From the NCBI GenBank assembly GCA_025765595.1, contig JAIVFH010000004.1, positions 620,001 to 684,000 of the forward strand: a stretch of 64,000 bases of DNA. The letters run 5' to 3'. Both the position numbers and the translations under genes were made by a program. Source of the DNA: Obelidium mucronatum. Lineage: Eukaryota; Chytridiomycota; Chytridiomycetes; Chytridiales; Chytriomycetaceae. Below, piece by piece: positions 24,324-36,434 of the stretch (positions are counted from its first letter, which is position 1; the number at the start of each line of letters is the position of its first letter). A model generated the notes under the pieces. That model made no database searches, was not told the DNA's origin, and saw only the letters and a list, made by a program, of their open reading frames with translations.

Positions 24324-27300
24324 TCACACCAACAACGACTTTTCAGGTTTCATAGCCTTATTTCTACTGGCCGAACGCATCGTCGATGAAGGCGCAAGAG
24401 GTGGAGGGGGATTTCGCGAAACTTTCAATAACGGTGGACCGCCAAGATATGGCGATGAGAAGACTCGGCCACCAAGTGGAGAGTCGATAACAGACGGACT
24501 ATCGGGGTTTCCGTTGCTTGAAAGAGGCTTGCGCCCAGTATTCAAAACACTGAGTGTTGGAGTAGTTGTAGACACAGACTTTGACTTCAAGATACTGGTC
24601 AGGGAGTTTTGTGGTGTGGATTGGTGAAATGGTTCATGCTTCATGGAAGAATTTTCGTTTGACGCATATGGATGCAACGAAAGGCCTCCCTTGGATAGAT
24701 TCTTGGCACCCACAAACCGCATGAAAGTTTGATTGTATAAAAGCTTGACAATTTGGTCCATGCAATCATTGAAGACGTTTGTAGTGAAAGTAGAGCCGTT
24801 TTCTTCATTGATGGCCGTCTTTGCCCGTCGACGGAGATCAGAAGTGAGAGACACTTGAACTGGTGCGTTTTCCGATACATATGTATTGAAAATGTCCACA
24901 CACTGGCTCTTGAGATTCGAATGGATTGGTCCAACAGGAATCGGTGGAACAAGGGTACGGTTGGTGAGATCACCTGATCCAAATGGGTTCGTTTCCAACG
25001 TATACTTGATGAACCGCGTAAGAGTTTGATTTAATCCTTCATCACGAGCGGTGCGGTAGCTTGCGGCATCGATCTCCGAATCAGCTGGAGTTGTGGCAGC
25101 AATTTGATCCTCAATATTACACATGGCCTGATAAAAGTTCAAGTTTCCAATGGCTTCTGGATGCGTTTGGTCATTCTAAAGACATATTTTTTAGAAGAGC
25201 CCCATCAAGCAAATCAGTACACTACCTCAGCAAACTGCTTGAATTCTTTGAACAGCGGACCATCTACGCGCATTGTATTGACAAACGAAGAATGAGTCAA
25301 AGAGACATCCATCAACTGCTTAGGAGCCGGTTCTTTTTTCCCCAAGTCAGTACAACATCAGCACAGGAGCTTGCAGTCGGAGAATTCGATCCTCTAACTT
25401 CGGATGAAGAGTTGCTTCCATGTCTTTTACCACGCCCCTTAAACATTGCGAAAAACCCACCACCAGCTCTTGCCGCTGGTGGTGCTATTCCCTTTCTTGA
25501 AACTGTCACTCCTTCCGATGCTGTTAGGCTTTCTAAGAGGAGCAGCAGTTCCAACTCCAATAAATTCCCCCGTATTTGCAGAAATCGTCGAAGAGGAAGT
25601 AGCTGCAACAGTAGGAAGGACATTCATTCGCCCGCCATTCTCGATAACATATGCACGAAAAGCATTCTCGAACAAAACTTGCAAACAGTCGTCTGCACAA
25701 CCATCAAGCAAGTCGCTCTCAATCGGCCTCGAAAAATCTTGTTGAAGTGCGCTTTGGACGCCGGGCCTGCGAGTTGGTGTGAATTGGATTTCTTGCTCAC
25801 TATCGCGACCAATAAATGTCCCATAAATATCAATAAAAGTTGTCTTGAGACTAGATGGCACAGGATGAGCAGGTATCGGAGGCAGTTGTGGAAGTTTTTG
25901 AAGGCGAGTGTATGAAGGGTCAGTTGCAGGAGTACTTTGAATGAATCTAGAAAGTGGCTGGGTGATTGCATGTTCATTTCTGGCTCGAGCGTATTGCTTA
26001 GCAAGACTGGGAGGTGACCCGGGTGGAACAGGGGTCAGGCTTGCAAGAGTATCGTCGAGCTTTTGAATATGGTCCAAGAAATCAATATGATTTCTGTATC
26101 CGTGAATCTGTAGATTATTATTTAACGAATTATTACAGTCACAAGACACGCTATACCTTTGCAAATTGTGAAAAATCGCGGTAACCAGCAGTGGATGTAT
26201 CCATTAACTTCACGAAACACGCGCGGGAGTATTCCAAGGCTATAGGATGGGGATCCTTGTGTTCGATAAATCCAGATATATCCATTAAAATAATGTTGAG
26301 ATGTCGGTCATCATGGGGAGGCTTAGTGTATAGCATCAAAGCAGCGGGTTCATTTACAGTGACCGAACGAAAGCTTGATCCTGGAGTTCTTGGACTGTTC
26401 CCCGTCACTGGTTGGTTAAATGATCTTGGACTGTTCCCCGTCACAGGTTGGTTCAATGAAGACGGGCCAATGTCATCATCCTCTTTCCAAGACGCAGGAA
26501 CAAAATTATCAGACGCTCTCTTTCCCAGTCGGGACCCCAGAGTACCACCTGCGGCTCCGAAGGACGCACCATTTGTCTGCGAGTACTCATCATCCAAAGC
26601 AGAGTCCAGCAGTCCACCATTTCCACTTCTGCGCTTAAAACTAGAACTCAAACTGCTAGCACGTCCAGACTGATCAATGCTGTAGCGTTCGCCAGAGTTT
26701 TCAGAAAGAGTGGTTTGGCTTTGTTGGTTAGATTGGTCAGCAATTGCCTCAACATATCTCTTGAACACGTTTTCATAAACAAAAGCCAGAACCGAGTCGA
26801 TGCATTCTTCTAGCACATTGGTGCTCATTTCGCCGTCTTGTTGGGCAAATCGAGCAAAGATTGCATTTTTCAAATGAATTGGAATGGCAACTTGGCTGTC
26901 GGAGGCCAAAATAAACTTATTGATGATGGTTTCGTACGAGTACTTAAGTTCAGAAGGTATCAGAGTAACTGGGATAGTTGGTATCTTTGCAATTGGATCT
27001 TTTGAGTTGAAGATAGACGGCTCATCAACATTATCCCTCAAAAGAAATCGGATCATTGAAGGAGTGAGACCCGCATTTCGAGCTCGTGAGTATTGATGGC
27101 ATTGTTCTGGGCTTGAAGAGGTTAATGCCGCGAGGTTGTCTTCAAGAAATGACACTTCTTTGTAAAAGACTAAATTGCGATTTGTTTGATCGGACTGGTA
27201 TGAATCAGAAGTTAGCACTAGAAAGATAGATGTGGGAGATTTGCGCGATATCACATGACTCCACCCAATTCAGCCAAATGTAGATAACAAAAGTTTGATA

Positions 27301-27844
27301 GTACAATATCCAGACCATTCAATGCTGTTGAGATCAATTGATCTGCCGTCTAGCGTTGAAGTACTGGGAGGTGATGTGATGGGGTGGGATTGGCAGCTCC
27401 GAATCCGTAAGTTCAAGTATTAAAATAAGCACTACCTGTGAAAAGACCCAGAAATCCATAAAGTCTTTGGAGTCAAGGCGCATTACTCTCGCAAAGGCAA
27501 GGCGATCGTACTTCAGCCGCACAGCGACTTTCCTCTGTCGCGGAGTCACCAGGTAATCGTCTAAATTGGCAGCAGCGATCATCGACGAAAACAGCATCGT
27601 CTTCTTCTGCGGCGCGCCGGAGTTTGCGCCGAAAAACCCGTGCGTCTGCGCGTGCGCAAAGAGCGGGGCGCGCCTGTCGCCGGCCTTTGCGGCGCCCGCC
27701 GTGTTCTGGCGCACGGGCGCAAAGTCGTCCGCGCCGCTGTCGTCGGCCGCCAGCTTCGTCAGCGGCGACTGCAGCTGCGGCGCCGACTGCTGCTGCGCGC
27801 GCGCCGCCTGCCGACGACGAGCGCGGCGAAACGAGATACGACAT
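24324..27844 (-). CDS. Protein with three RGS-like domains
   Basis: RGS domains accelerate GTP hydrolysis by G-alpha. Secure exon borders: ends at 27436, then 27194-26157, 26107 onward, an exon ending at 25226, and 25175-24324. Each repeat has the same plan: an N-terminal helix pair (FMDFWVFSQ; YRDFSQFAK; FKEFKQFAE), a segment beginning [NS]DQT or IHGYRN, then a long insert with YARARNE-like helices, and a C-terminal half such as LKSQCVDIFNTYVSEN to FNDCMDQIVKLLYNQTFMRF. Repeats centre on ~27000, ~25900 and ~24950. The start is uncertain: MSYL at 27844 needs a ~25-bp intron. The join between 25520 and 25320 is unresolved; two tiny introns or one ~150-bp intron would work. Pro-rich C-terminus. 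It sits next to GPCR 2, a plausible signalling partner. Confidence 0.7.
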
Positions 27845-27905
27845 TCGATTGGTGAAAACTGTATTTAAATAAACAGGGCTTGAACAACAGAACAATTCAA
27901 CAAAG

Positions 27906-28717
27906 TCACGTCCAGTCTTCGCCAACAGTGCTCACACTCTCGCTGTCGCTCTCGCTCATCTCCAGCGCTGCACGTCTCTTTAGAATAGCCGCCACATCGA
28001 CAGCTTCGCTTCTTCGCTCCCTGGCTTTCGCAAAGTCCACTTTATCCTTTTGAACCTTCTCCGACGCTCCTGAACGCAGGGATGCTTTGTTCATACTTCG
28101 AATATCGGCCAACAGATTCAATCTCCGATTTGCCATGGTTAGATTCTAACTGAACGGGTTCCTGAGTGACAGTTTGGGCTTCTGGGCTTTTACTTGTTTT
28201 GTTATTTTGAGAATTGGGGAGGTAGAGGTGGTGGTGGCGGTGGTGGTGGAGGCGGCTGTCCATGGTTGTGATTCTGCTTTATGATCGCCGCGACAGGAGG
28301 CGGCACACATGTACGGGTTTCGCCATCAGGAAAAACTTCGCATTTTTGTGGTGGATCAGAGTCGTCTGGCAGATTCTGTTGAATACGATATGAGGATAAT
28401 TTGAACAGGAATACAACTGAAGGGCAAACATGTACAGGCTTCTTTTTCAACACTCTTTTGGCTTTTATCTCATCACATTCCGCTATTATGGCACGTTTCC
28501 ATTCATTCACAAAGTAGTCTGGGTGGGAAAACAGCTGTGGGTGTCGATAAGTGTTTGGTTCGCGTGGCGTGGGGTCTCATACCTCTGCACTCTTAAGGCC
28601 GTCTGTTCGAAACATATCCAATAAATGAAGAGGCGGTGGGGGTGTGCATCTCTCTAATAGTAAACGGATCTCGTGGGGTTCAGTTTCACTGGTGAAGAGG
28701 CCGTATTTTCGAGACAT
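27906..28717 (-). CDS. WAVE/SCAR-like actin nucleation promoter, frame broken before the VCA module
   Basis: WAVE activates Arp2/3 to build branched actin. The first reading (ATG 28717, exons 28717-28583 and 28531 down) matches the second half of the SCAR homology domain: CTPPPPLHLLDMFRTDG and LFSHPDYFVNEWKR, then a basic stretch and poly-Pro, ending at a stop at 28202-28204. A separate frame with ATG 28136 encodes a complete VCA: WH2 (NRRLNLLADIRSM), central helix (VDVAAILKRRAALE) and acidic tail ending EDWT. Between them the Pro-rich frame cannot be joined to VCA by a canonical intron I can find. The usual N-terminal ~90 residues of the SCAR domain were not seen upstream. 28362-28427 may be a 66-bp in-frame intron. 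Either the gene is split, damaged, or carries an indel. Confidence 0.62.
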
Positions 28718-29071
28718 AATTATTTATTATCTACTCGGTACACGGACGAATATTGCGAGGGAGTTTTGGTCGGACTGGCTGCTTTACGGTGATTGAATTT
28801 TTCTAGTTGGTGTTTCGAATTCGAATCGCAAAGAATGAAAAATGAATGATACTCTTCTATCCAGACGCAATATCTTGCCAAACAAATTGATCACAGGACA
28901 CAATCGCAAATGAAAGTAGGGCGAAGACAAGCGGAAATGGGACTGTGAATTGGTTTGGGCTTGGTGGCGGCCATTTCTTTGGCCCGACACAGGAAAAATT
29001 TTGGAAATTTGACAAACGGCAGGACATTTGCCTCGAAAAAAGAAACATCACCAACAACCCCCGACTTCCGA
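28718..29071. other. Divergent intergenic region WAVE / zinc finger 1
   Basis: 354 bp between two divergent starts. A minus-strand ORF crosses it, but I found no SCAR-domain N-terminus there. Probably promoter and 5' UTR for both genes. Confidence 0.35.
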
Positions 29072-29869
29072 ATGACTGACCGATCTGTTTCGCCAACTGC
29101 CTCGTCCTTGGGCAGCGACATCTCTATTCCCAGCACTGCAATAGCGTATGTATTTGCTTCGGAAAGATGGGCATTGCCCTAAAACACCTGGTCATTGACA
29201 CCGGTCATTAACCTTGCCATCGTTTCAACTTTTTCCCCAGTCGCAGATATCCATGCAAGTCGTGTGATAAAGACTTCTCTACGTCAGGTATCTGTTGAAT
29301 CCCATTCAGCCTTAGAGAGCACCATGCTGACTTGAGCTTTGCTAGGCCAACTCTCCCGACACAACCGCATCCATAAAGGCATCAAAAAGTTTTTGTGCGA
29401 TGTTCCTGGCTGCACTCGCAGCTTCTTTCGGGCCGACAATAGAGAGTACGTTTACTTCACTCCAGAGTTGTGGTGATGCTTATCAACCCTTAACAGACAG
29501 CACTCTAAATCACACAAGCGACGATTACAGAAGCAGGTACTGCGTGAAAGTGAAGCAATCGCATGTCGGGTATTGTCCGGGTGCGGCGGTGGACTCAAGT
29601 CGTTGCCCCCACATCAATCTGTCCAGCTGAGTCCTCCTAGAACTCCCATCTGCTCTTTAGTGGAGAGCAATCAAAATCAAAAACAACCGAATCAGTACGA
29701 GCACGATTCAAAATCGTATTTCTTTCCTGTGCTGCCTGTTCAACTGGCCACCCCACCTGTTGGCCGCTACGAGCCGGACAGATATCCACTGGCCACGCCT
29801 CTACCACAGTATATACATGAGCAAAGTGACATGATACGAAAAACTTCTATTCAATTCCTGTGTGATTGA
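29072..29869 (+). CDS. C2H2 zinc-finger protein 1 of the tandem KTS-tail family
   Basis: Small nuclear-type protein with two C2H2 fingers, probably a DNA-binding regulator. Exons: 29072-29145, 29241-29287, 29346-29445 and 29497-29869. The N-terminus is Ser-rich (MTDRSVSPTASS). Finger 1 is YPCKSCDKDFSTS joined to GQLSRHNRIH; finger 2 is FLCDVPGCTRSFFRADN joined to QHSKSH. Introns split both fingers. A basic stretch and a long Pro/Gln/Tyr-rich tail follow, and the protein ends KTSIQFLCD. This is the first of seven same-strand paralogues; its closest relative by tail and finger 2 is the next gene. Confidence 0.85.
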
Positions 29870-30529
29870 ACCCGTGATTTCACAGCTCTCTTCACTCTAT
29901 TCATTACCAGCGCGACTCTTCCGCTCACTCTCCTCCTATCACTTCTTATTTTATTTCTTGTACGTAGTAGAAATGTACTCCGAAGCGTGTAAAATAAACC
30001 GTGAGAACCTTTGGTCCGAAGACACTCGGCACCTGACCGGCTTGCTGGAATTAGATTTTTTGTTGAAATGAAAAAACGGCAGCCCTTGAAATTTTTCGCA
30101 GCACTGCCTCAATTTAAATCCTAAAACACGCACGAAGCTGGCAAGAAACACTATATTAACTACAAATGTTTCCAATTGCTCTCTTTACTATTAAAATTAA
30201 TACTGAAAGTGAATCAAATCTTGCAAATGAGCGATAAGCCCAATGTACTAATTTAGGTTGGGAAATGATACAATCATCAGTATATTAGCCTTCAGTGAGG
30301 AGCAAATGATACGCAGAGCCAAAGAATTTTGATTTCATGAATTCCTTCCAACAAGTGATGTTTAAGACGCAATTCACGTGCCAGTTATTGTTTGCAGCTT
30401 AGCAAAACTGCGCTCAAAGGATTTACAAACACGGAGAATTCAATCAGTGCGCACTTAGTTTCAACAACCATGTTTGGCTGGCCTGAAAAAAATTTCCTCC
30501 ACAAAGACAAGTAATTGAGCCCATCAAAA
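29870..30529. other. Intergenic, nothing recognised
   Basis: 660 bp of AT-rich sequence between zinc-finger genes 1 and 2. Short ORFs only, none with finger or tail motifs; no RNA gene seen. Confidence 0.5.
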
Positions 30530-31378
30530 ATGTCCGCCTCTCCACGCTCAGCTGTCTCACCTGGATCACCTTCTAGCTCCAGCGAGAGTGAGGCGAAAAC
30601 CCCATCAAGACAGCACACATGCGCCACTTGTGACAAGACGTTCAGTTCCAGGTATAGCATGAGTTCTTGCACATCGTTGGACCATTGCTAATTCAGAAGC
30701 ATTACAGTGGGCAACTTTCAAGGCATAATCGCATTCATAAAGGTACATTGATCATCTTCTGAGCATATCGAAGCTGTGGATATCTTCGGATGCGTTTGCT
30801 CCTTGTGTGCCAATTGGCTGACCTGTTTTGCTCATGCACTTGACAATCAATAGGGATCAAAAAGTTCCAATGCGATGTTGAAGGATGCTCAAAGACTTTT
30901 TTTAGAGCAGACAACCGGACGTAAGCTTGTGCATGTTTTTCGTTCCGTTGCGTCTAAAAACACCAATTCTTTAATCAATCACTCTTTTTGCAACAGACAA
31001 CACTCCGTGGCACATCAGCGCCGAGTCCAAAAGCATGCCATTCGGCAAAAGCAGGCCCTCGCTTTGAGAAACAACCGATCCGATGGTATTGGTCCAGCGT
31101 TGCCCCCACACCGTCAACCAATTCATGCCGCCCATCCGCCAGTGTCTTCGAATGTTCGAATACAAGAAGGACACATGAATTTACCACAACAGTATATTCC
31201 TTCATCGTTGGTTGCTGCCGTTATTCCCAGCCAGAGTATTCCTTTAACACCACGGCATCACCATTACCACGAGTCTCCCCCCCATTATAACTATTACGAA
31301 CAACAATGGTATCATCAGCCATATTATTCAACTCCCTCTATTGTTTCCAAGACTTCTATTCAGTTCCTGTGTGATTAG
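30530..31378 (+). CDS. C2H2 zinc-finger protein 2 of the tandem KTS-tail family
   Basis: Exons: 30530-30651, 30708-30742, 30854-30920 and 30997-31378. MSASPRSAVSPG leads to finger 1 (HTCATCDKTFSS then GQLSRHNRIH) and finger 2 (FQCDVEGCSKTFFRADN then QHSVAHQ). Compared with gene 1 there is an extra intron between the fingers, after RIHK. The tail is His/Pro/Tyr-rich and ends KTSIQFLCD, identical to gene 1, suggesting these two are the most recent duplicates. Upstream ATGs were not favoured because the Ser-Pro start matches its paralogues. Confidence 0.85.
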
Positions 31379-31796
31379 AACTAAATAAACGCTGTACAAA
31401 AAGCCCCAGAACTTTAAAACTTCAAACCAACTTCAAACGAATTTGGCTACCCAATCAAAGACATCGAAAGTATCACGAAAAATCACCTGAAAGCAAATTC
31501 GCTCGAGTTCAGTTTTCGATAACGATTTCCACACACCTCGAAGTCTTTGAACCAGGTGTTCGAAAATCGAGCACTCAATGAAACAAACAGGTGCCCCCCT
31601 TTCGAAATTATTGATGTTAACTACCCGCTTGAACCCTTTTTTTCCAAGACTTGAAAATTAAGAAAATTGGGGAAGGAAAAAAAGACAGTTTCGCAAACGT
31701 AGAAGTGCAAGCCACCTACGTTTGCTTTCAATGCCCCACAAATACAACTGCATACCGGAGCCGCTTTTTCTTGCATCCAGAGAATCTACTTTCGAA
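31379..31796. other. Intergenic, nothing recognised
   Basis: About 420 bp between zinc-finger genes 2 and 3, probably 3' UTR plus promoter. An in-frame ATG at 31731 could extend gene 3 upstream by 22 residues. Confidence 0.45.
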
Positions 31797-32445
31797 ATGA
31801 CTGCATCACCAAACTCTGAACAATCCTACGACTCATCGTACCTTCAGGTTTTCGCCCAACGGCAGGTGCAGCAAAGGTATCGCTGTTCATTCGAGGGATG
31901 TGGAAAAGACTATTCGACGAAGTAAGATATCAGTTCTTTCAGTATCTCATAATCTGACATTTGAACTCTTTTCTCACGTTTTACTTGATTAAGGGGTCAC
32001 CTGTTGCGGCATCGCAAATCTCATTCGAGCGTCAGACCTTTTTCTTGCGAAGTTCCTGGATGTGATAGAGTTTTTACCCGATCTGATTGTCAAAAGTATG
32101 TTATCTGCCAAGGGGGCACAGATCTTCAATTTTGTCGAAAAATTTCGAAAAATTTATTAAGTTACATGCATCAGAGCGCATATCCAAACACATCGACGAA
32201 AGCTAAAAGTTGAGCTGGAACGGTTCAAACAGCGGTCTTCTTTGCCGGAATGCCGTGATTCAAACCCCACCACCGAAGCCCGCTTCAGTCCAATAATCCA
32301 GGCTCCTTCATCGATTCATCATTTTCGCAAGCAACCTATCATGAGTAGCTCTTATGCTTTTCCAGAAACGACTCTTGGTGATGACTGCAACCTCACCAAG
32401 CACCAACAGCAGCAAAAAACTTCCATTTCATTTCTCATCAACTAA
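31797..32445 (+). CDS. C2H2 zinc-finger protein 3 of the tandem KTS-tail family
   Basis: Exons: 31797-31921, 31994-32095 and 32175-32445. The start MTASPNSEQ was chosen by analogy with paralogues; 31731 is possible. Finger 1 is [14 protein letters not shown] joined to [10 protein letters not shown], finger 2 [19 protein letters not shown] joined to HIQTH, so both introns again fall inside fingers. C-x4-C spacing occurs in both fingers. A basic stretch ([15 protein letters not shown]) follows, and the protein ends KTSISFLIN. Confidence 0.83.
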
Positions 32446-32659
32446 AAAAACTGTCTTATCAACGTTGCTTCATTCGGTTTTTTCATATATTTTATCAATA
32501 GAAGTAAATTGTGAGGGGATATCACGACCCACTCCCTTTAAAAATTTGCAGCAAATTGCGAATCTTTTGAGCTTGTTTCGAACTTTAGAGAAATGATTTT
32601 CTGAAAAGGGTGCGGTTTTTTCTTTCCCCTTTTTTTTTCCCGTAAACCCCAAGAGCAAC

Positions 32660-33284
32660 ATGATTATGACCCGTCAACAGTCCTGTCATTGCCATTCCAC
32701 AAGAATTCAAATCAGTTCCTCGTCATCACTCCCAAAACAACGAATACAAGAACGATACCTCTGTCCATTTGCCGGATGCGGGAAACACTATTCAACAAAG
32801 TACGCATATAATTACGAATGGTATTGCCGGGTTACTCAATAACCAAACATCGAAACCCTGTAAAAAAGGGGGGCATTTGCACCGTCATCGCAAAACGCAT
32901 TCGGGTTTTAAGCCATTTTCAGTGTACTGTGGCTGGATGCGATAGAGTTTTTTCCAGATCTGACTGTCAGAAGTGAGTTTTCAACAAGTTGCGTTCATGA
33001 ACGTATGAACAATGACTTTACAAACAAATGTTCAGCCATTTAAGGTATTAATATTGATTTCCTCTAGGTCCCATACTGAATCGCATGAACGAAAACTCAA
33101 AAAGACGGCAAAGTCCAGACACCACCATCAAATGACGTCCTCAGACCAATCCTCTGATGATCAAAATTCTCCAGCCTTAAATTGTGATGTCAGCGGAATT
33201 CGAGATGAGGCAAAGGCGCATCGTTTTGGAGAGAGGTTGACGCACAATCGGTTAAAGACATCGATTTCCTTCCTGATTGATTGA
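32660..33284 (+). CDS. C2H2 zinc-finger protein 4 of the tandem KTS-tail family (frame breaks)
   Basis: Exon 1 (32660-32799) codes ERYLCPFAGCGKHYST, exon 2 ends at 32972 and exon 3 is 33068-33284, ending KTSISFLID. In exon 2 the family sequence is clear (HLHRHRKTHSG, then CTVAGCDRVFSRSDCQ) but needs two one-base corrections: one in the run of six G around 32868-32873 and one in the TTTT around 32914-32920. Both breaks sit in homopolymers, so either the gene is a recent pseudogene or the assembly has indels. Terminal motif and exon borders are otherwise conserved. Confidence 0.62.
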
Positions 33285-33786
33285 TTGAAAAAAAAGGACT
33301 TGATTCAATCATATGTAAACTCCCAAAACAGATAAATTTCATCTCATTCTGACAGGGAAATGCTGTCAAATCCAGCTGTCACTCTTTGCGAAAAATTCAG
33401 TTTCGTACAAAAAAAAAAGAGCCAACAGACGAGAGTAAGAGAGAAGTTAGAGGTATGCTCATCGTGAAAGCGACTCATCGAAAACGAAGGGAATCAAGGA
33501 ACTGGAAGTGCTTTAGCTTCAAACGAACGTTGCATTAGGACAGGATTTGGATTCTGGACATCAAGACACTAGTGTAGAGGGGATCCCTCTCGAAATCAAT
33601 GGCATCTTTCTTTTTGTGATAACTTCTGGAGACTTCTGTGGTCATATTTCATTTGACATATCTCTCATCTTTTTTTTTCTCGCAATAGTGTCTCCCCAAC
33701 CAAGTGAATCCCACTCCATCATTTCTTGAAGCTTGAAACAATCAGCGACTCGTACCGGGGAAATACCGTAAAGCGACTTCGATAGT
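33285..33786. other. Intergenic, nothing recognised
   Basis: About 500 bp between zinc-finger genes 4 and 5; AT-rich, with no finger motif and no RNA gene recognised. Confidence 0.5.
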
Positions 33787-34686
33787 ATGCGGTCTATTGG
33801 GTCAGCGGATGAGCGGGATGATGCTCCCGAGCTTGGAGACAAGCCCCAGACAGCTACAAAACGGTACCAATGCTTAGAATGCGAATCCAACTTCAGCACC
33901 AGGTATTTTCTTAATTTGTTTTTTTATAAAGATCAGAAAAAACACTGCTTGGATGGCTGTTCTTGAAGAGATTGGATTTGCGACTTCTATCATATTTTTC
34001 GAAGCCAATCTCGAAGCGTACAAACATCTAAATTTAAAATATTTTGGAAATAGTGGACATCTCACTCGACACATGCGGATACATTCAGGGCTGAAAAAGG
34101 TGACATTGGCTTTTGACCTCAAACCTTTTTAAACCAAAACAACAACAATACATACATATAGTTTCAATGTGAGGTTCCTGGTTGTGAGCGGGTCTTTCAT
34201 CGTCTGGTGAGTCTTGCTTTGATTGTATAAGCACCACCTCGTCAGATTTTTTTAACATTCGAAATCAAACAAAAGGACAATTGCCGACAACATGAAGTAG
34301 CACATAAACGGCGGCTTATCAAACACCGAATGAAGGAGATAGCAGCTTCTTCTAAATCAAATGCATCTGCGCAAGTTTTACCAGCTGGTCTGGCGGCGCA
34401 ATCTCGCGGAGGAAGCGGCAGTACAAGCAGCGGACATACCGAACCAATTTACACAGACCACAAAATGCGATATACACATTTCGAAGGAAATACGCAAGGA
34501 AATACTCCACCCGAAACGCCTGGGCTTGAATTCGTACACAGAAGCCCTTGGCTGCCGAATCAACCAATTTCTAATGAACAACAATTACGGCTGCAGGATC
34601 AGCCAACTAGAGTACAAGAACAGCCACAAAACCTTCAACCAGCGAGAAAAACTTCGAAAACATCCGTTTCCTTCTTGGTTGATTGA
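33787..34686 (+). CDS. C2H2 zinc-finger protein 5 of the tandem KTS-tail family
   Basis: Exons: 33787-33903, 34054-34099, 34162-34206 and 34276-34686. The N-terminus is acidic (MRSIGSADERDDAPE). Finger 1 is YQCLECESNFST joined to GHLTRHMRIH; finger 2 FQCEVPGCERVFHRL joined to NCRQHEVAH. As in gene 2, an additional intron separates the fingers. The tail is Gln/Asn/Pro-rich with HTEPIYTDHK and TPPETPG, ending KTSVSFLVD. Confidence 0.84.
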
Positions 34687-35161
34687 CTGGAACTTACCCC
34701 GATATTTATACCAAAGTTAAATAGCTATTTCGTAGACAATAAAAAGAACTGACACATAACTGTCAAACTATTCTTCAATTGAATTTTCCATTGCTTAAGA
34801 AGACACTTGGTGATTCTTGCAAAAACGGTGATCTTGATGGCGGAGATAACGCAAAATAGATTTTAAGCTGCGGCAAAATGCCACCATTGATATATTAGCA
34901 ATATTCAATTCATTTCCAGCTGACTGGCTCCGGAGTAAGGGGCAATGATGAGCACTTGCTTAATCAACTTGCTTGATCTTCCTTAGGGTGCTTGGGGTCT
35001 TTTGATTTTGGGTGGCATAACACCCCCTATTCTCTTCAAAAATTCAATTCCGGCTTTTCCGTCGCAACATTCCGGCTTAACCCGAGTGAGTTGAAGATGG
35101 CAAAAGTGGTGATGGCGAGAAAATATGCGAAACAAAGAAAAAAAGACGGAAAAAAATCGCA
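34687..35161. other. Intergenic, nothing recognised
   Basis: 475 bp between zinc-finger genes 5 and 6. No coding or RNA feature recognised; likely 3' UTR and promoter. Confidence 0.5.
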
Positions 35162-36169
35162 ATGGAGATTCCAACGACCTACCCCGTTTCACAGTCTGAC
35201 GTCTATCTGCGAACCCCATCGAAGGCATCAGCTGCTGCAGGAAAGAGCTCTGCCAAGCGATACATGTGTAAGACTCCTGGATGCGGCAAGGACTTTAGTA
35301 CGAGGTACGATAAGGGGCTTTGAATCTCAAAAACCCTTGATACCCCCAAGATTGTATCAAGGGATATGAAACACATCGTCGATGTGATATCGCCTGCCTC
35401 TCTCTTTCATCGCATACTGCGATCGAATGCATGTTCTGTGATTGGCAGTGGATTTGTGGGATGTGATGTGATGAAGCTTACGTTATGGCTATCTAATCTT
35501 TATCAACTTCCCCTCCCCACCCATCTTACTGCTAAATAACTCCATTGAAGCCATTGCATCTAACTGTTTATCTTCTCTATCTTCAGTGGTCATCTTTCAA
35601 GGCACTCCCGCATACATTATGGAGTGAAACGGTACTCATGTGATGTGGACGGCTGCGATCGAACCTTCTTCAGAGCCGATAATGCATTGTAAGTGTTTAG
35701 TTGTGGCCATATTGAGTTGGGGTCCACAAGCAGACACAAGCCCTTTTTTGTATCTTTTGCTGATCTCATCGTTTTTGAACACATCTCTGTTTTTGGACAG
35801 GCAACACCAAAAAAGTCACCGCAAGCGATTAGCAATGGAAGCTTCTATGGTTCCTAGTGGTGGCTTCCAATCTTCCTTTGTTTTGATTCCTGCCAGTCCT
35901 GAAGAGCCCACGATTATGAGCGCTCCTAGCATGCCGTATCCCCCAAGAATGGATTCATCTTTCGCAAGTGAAAAGTCGGTCCAGCTCCCATGCGAAATTC
36001 CGCAATCGCCACCAGTATCTCCAGATTTCACATTAAGGGTACATGAGCTCTGTGAAGGTGTGTGAAAATCTCTCCTTGATCCGTTTCAAAACTTCCTAAC
36101 AAAATGGGCTTTCCAGCACCGATACTCCAGCAAACCACCAAAACGTCAATTTCGTTTTTGGTTGATTAA
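35162..36169 (+). CDS. C2H2 zinc-finger protein 6 of the tandem KTS-tail family
   Basis: Exons: 35162-35304, 35587-35688, 35801-36057 and 36117-36169. Finger 1 is YMCKTPGCGKDFST joined to GHLSRHSRIH; finger 2 YSCDVDGCDRTFFRADN joined to QHQKSH. The intron inside finger 1 is unusually long for this genome (282 bp). The tail contains Ser/Pro-rich, weakly hydrophobic stretches, and the last exon is tiny, coding mainly TTKTSISFLVD, so the C-terminal motif forms its own exon. Confidence 0.85.
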
Positions 36170-36434
36170 GAATTGCAATGTTGTTCTTTTCCTTATGTAT
36201 GCAGTACCAGTAATATATCTATCCGTGTTTATGTTGCCACTTTGACTTCTATATCTAACCAGCCGGAAGCCGCCCGGGCCTGGTCCCCTATGCACGGAAA
36301 CAGTCGTGCTGACAGCCACGCGGCCGCCCCCGCATCTGTGCCTTGGTCCCGCCCGCCGGCCCCGTGGAGATGCGAGTAGTCCCTTCTCGTGTAACCCTTT
36401 GGGCTTGTTTTCAGTGCAAATTTTCTGTCCAAGA

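Noticed and set aside
28560..28625. tRNA-like TTCGAA segment near 28607
   Set aside because: No acceptor stem or D arm could be paired.
28891..29136. Minus-strand ORF as the missing WAVE N-terminus
   Set aside because: No SCAR-domain helices; it overlaps the antisense of zinc-finger gene 1.
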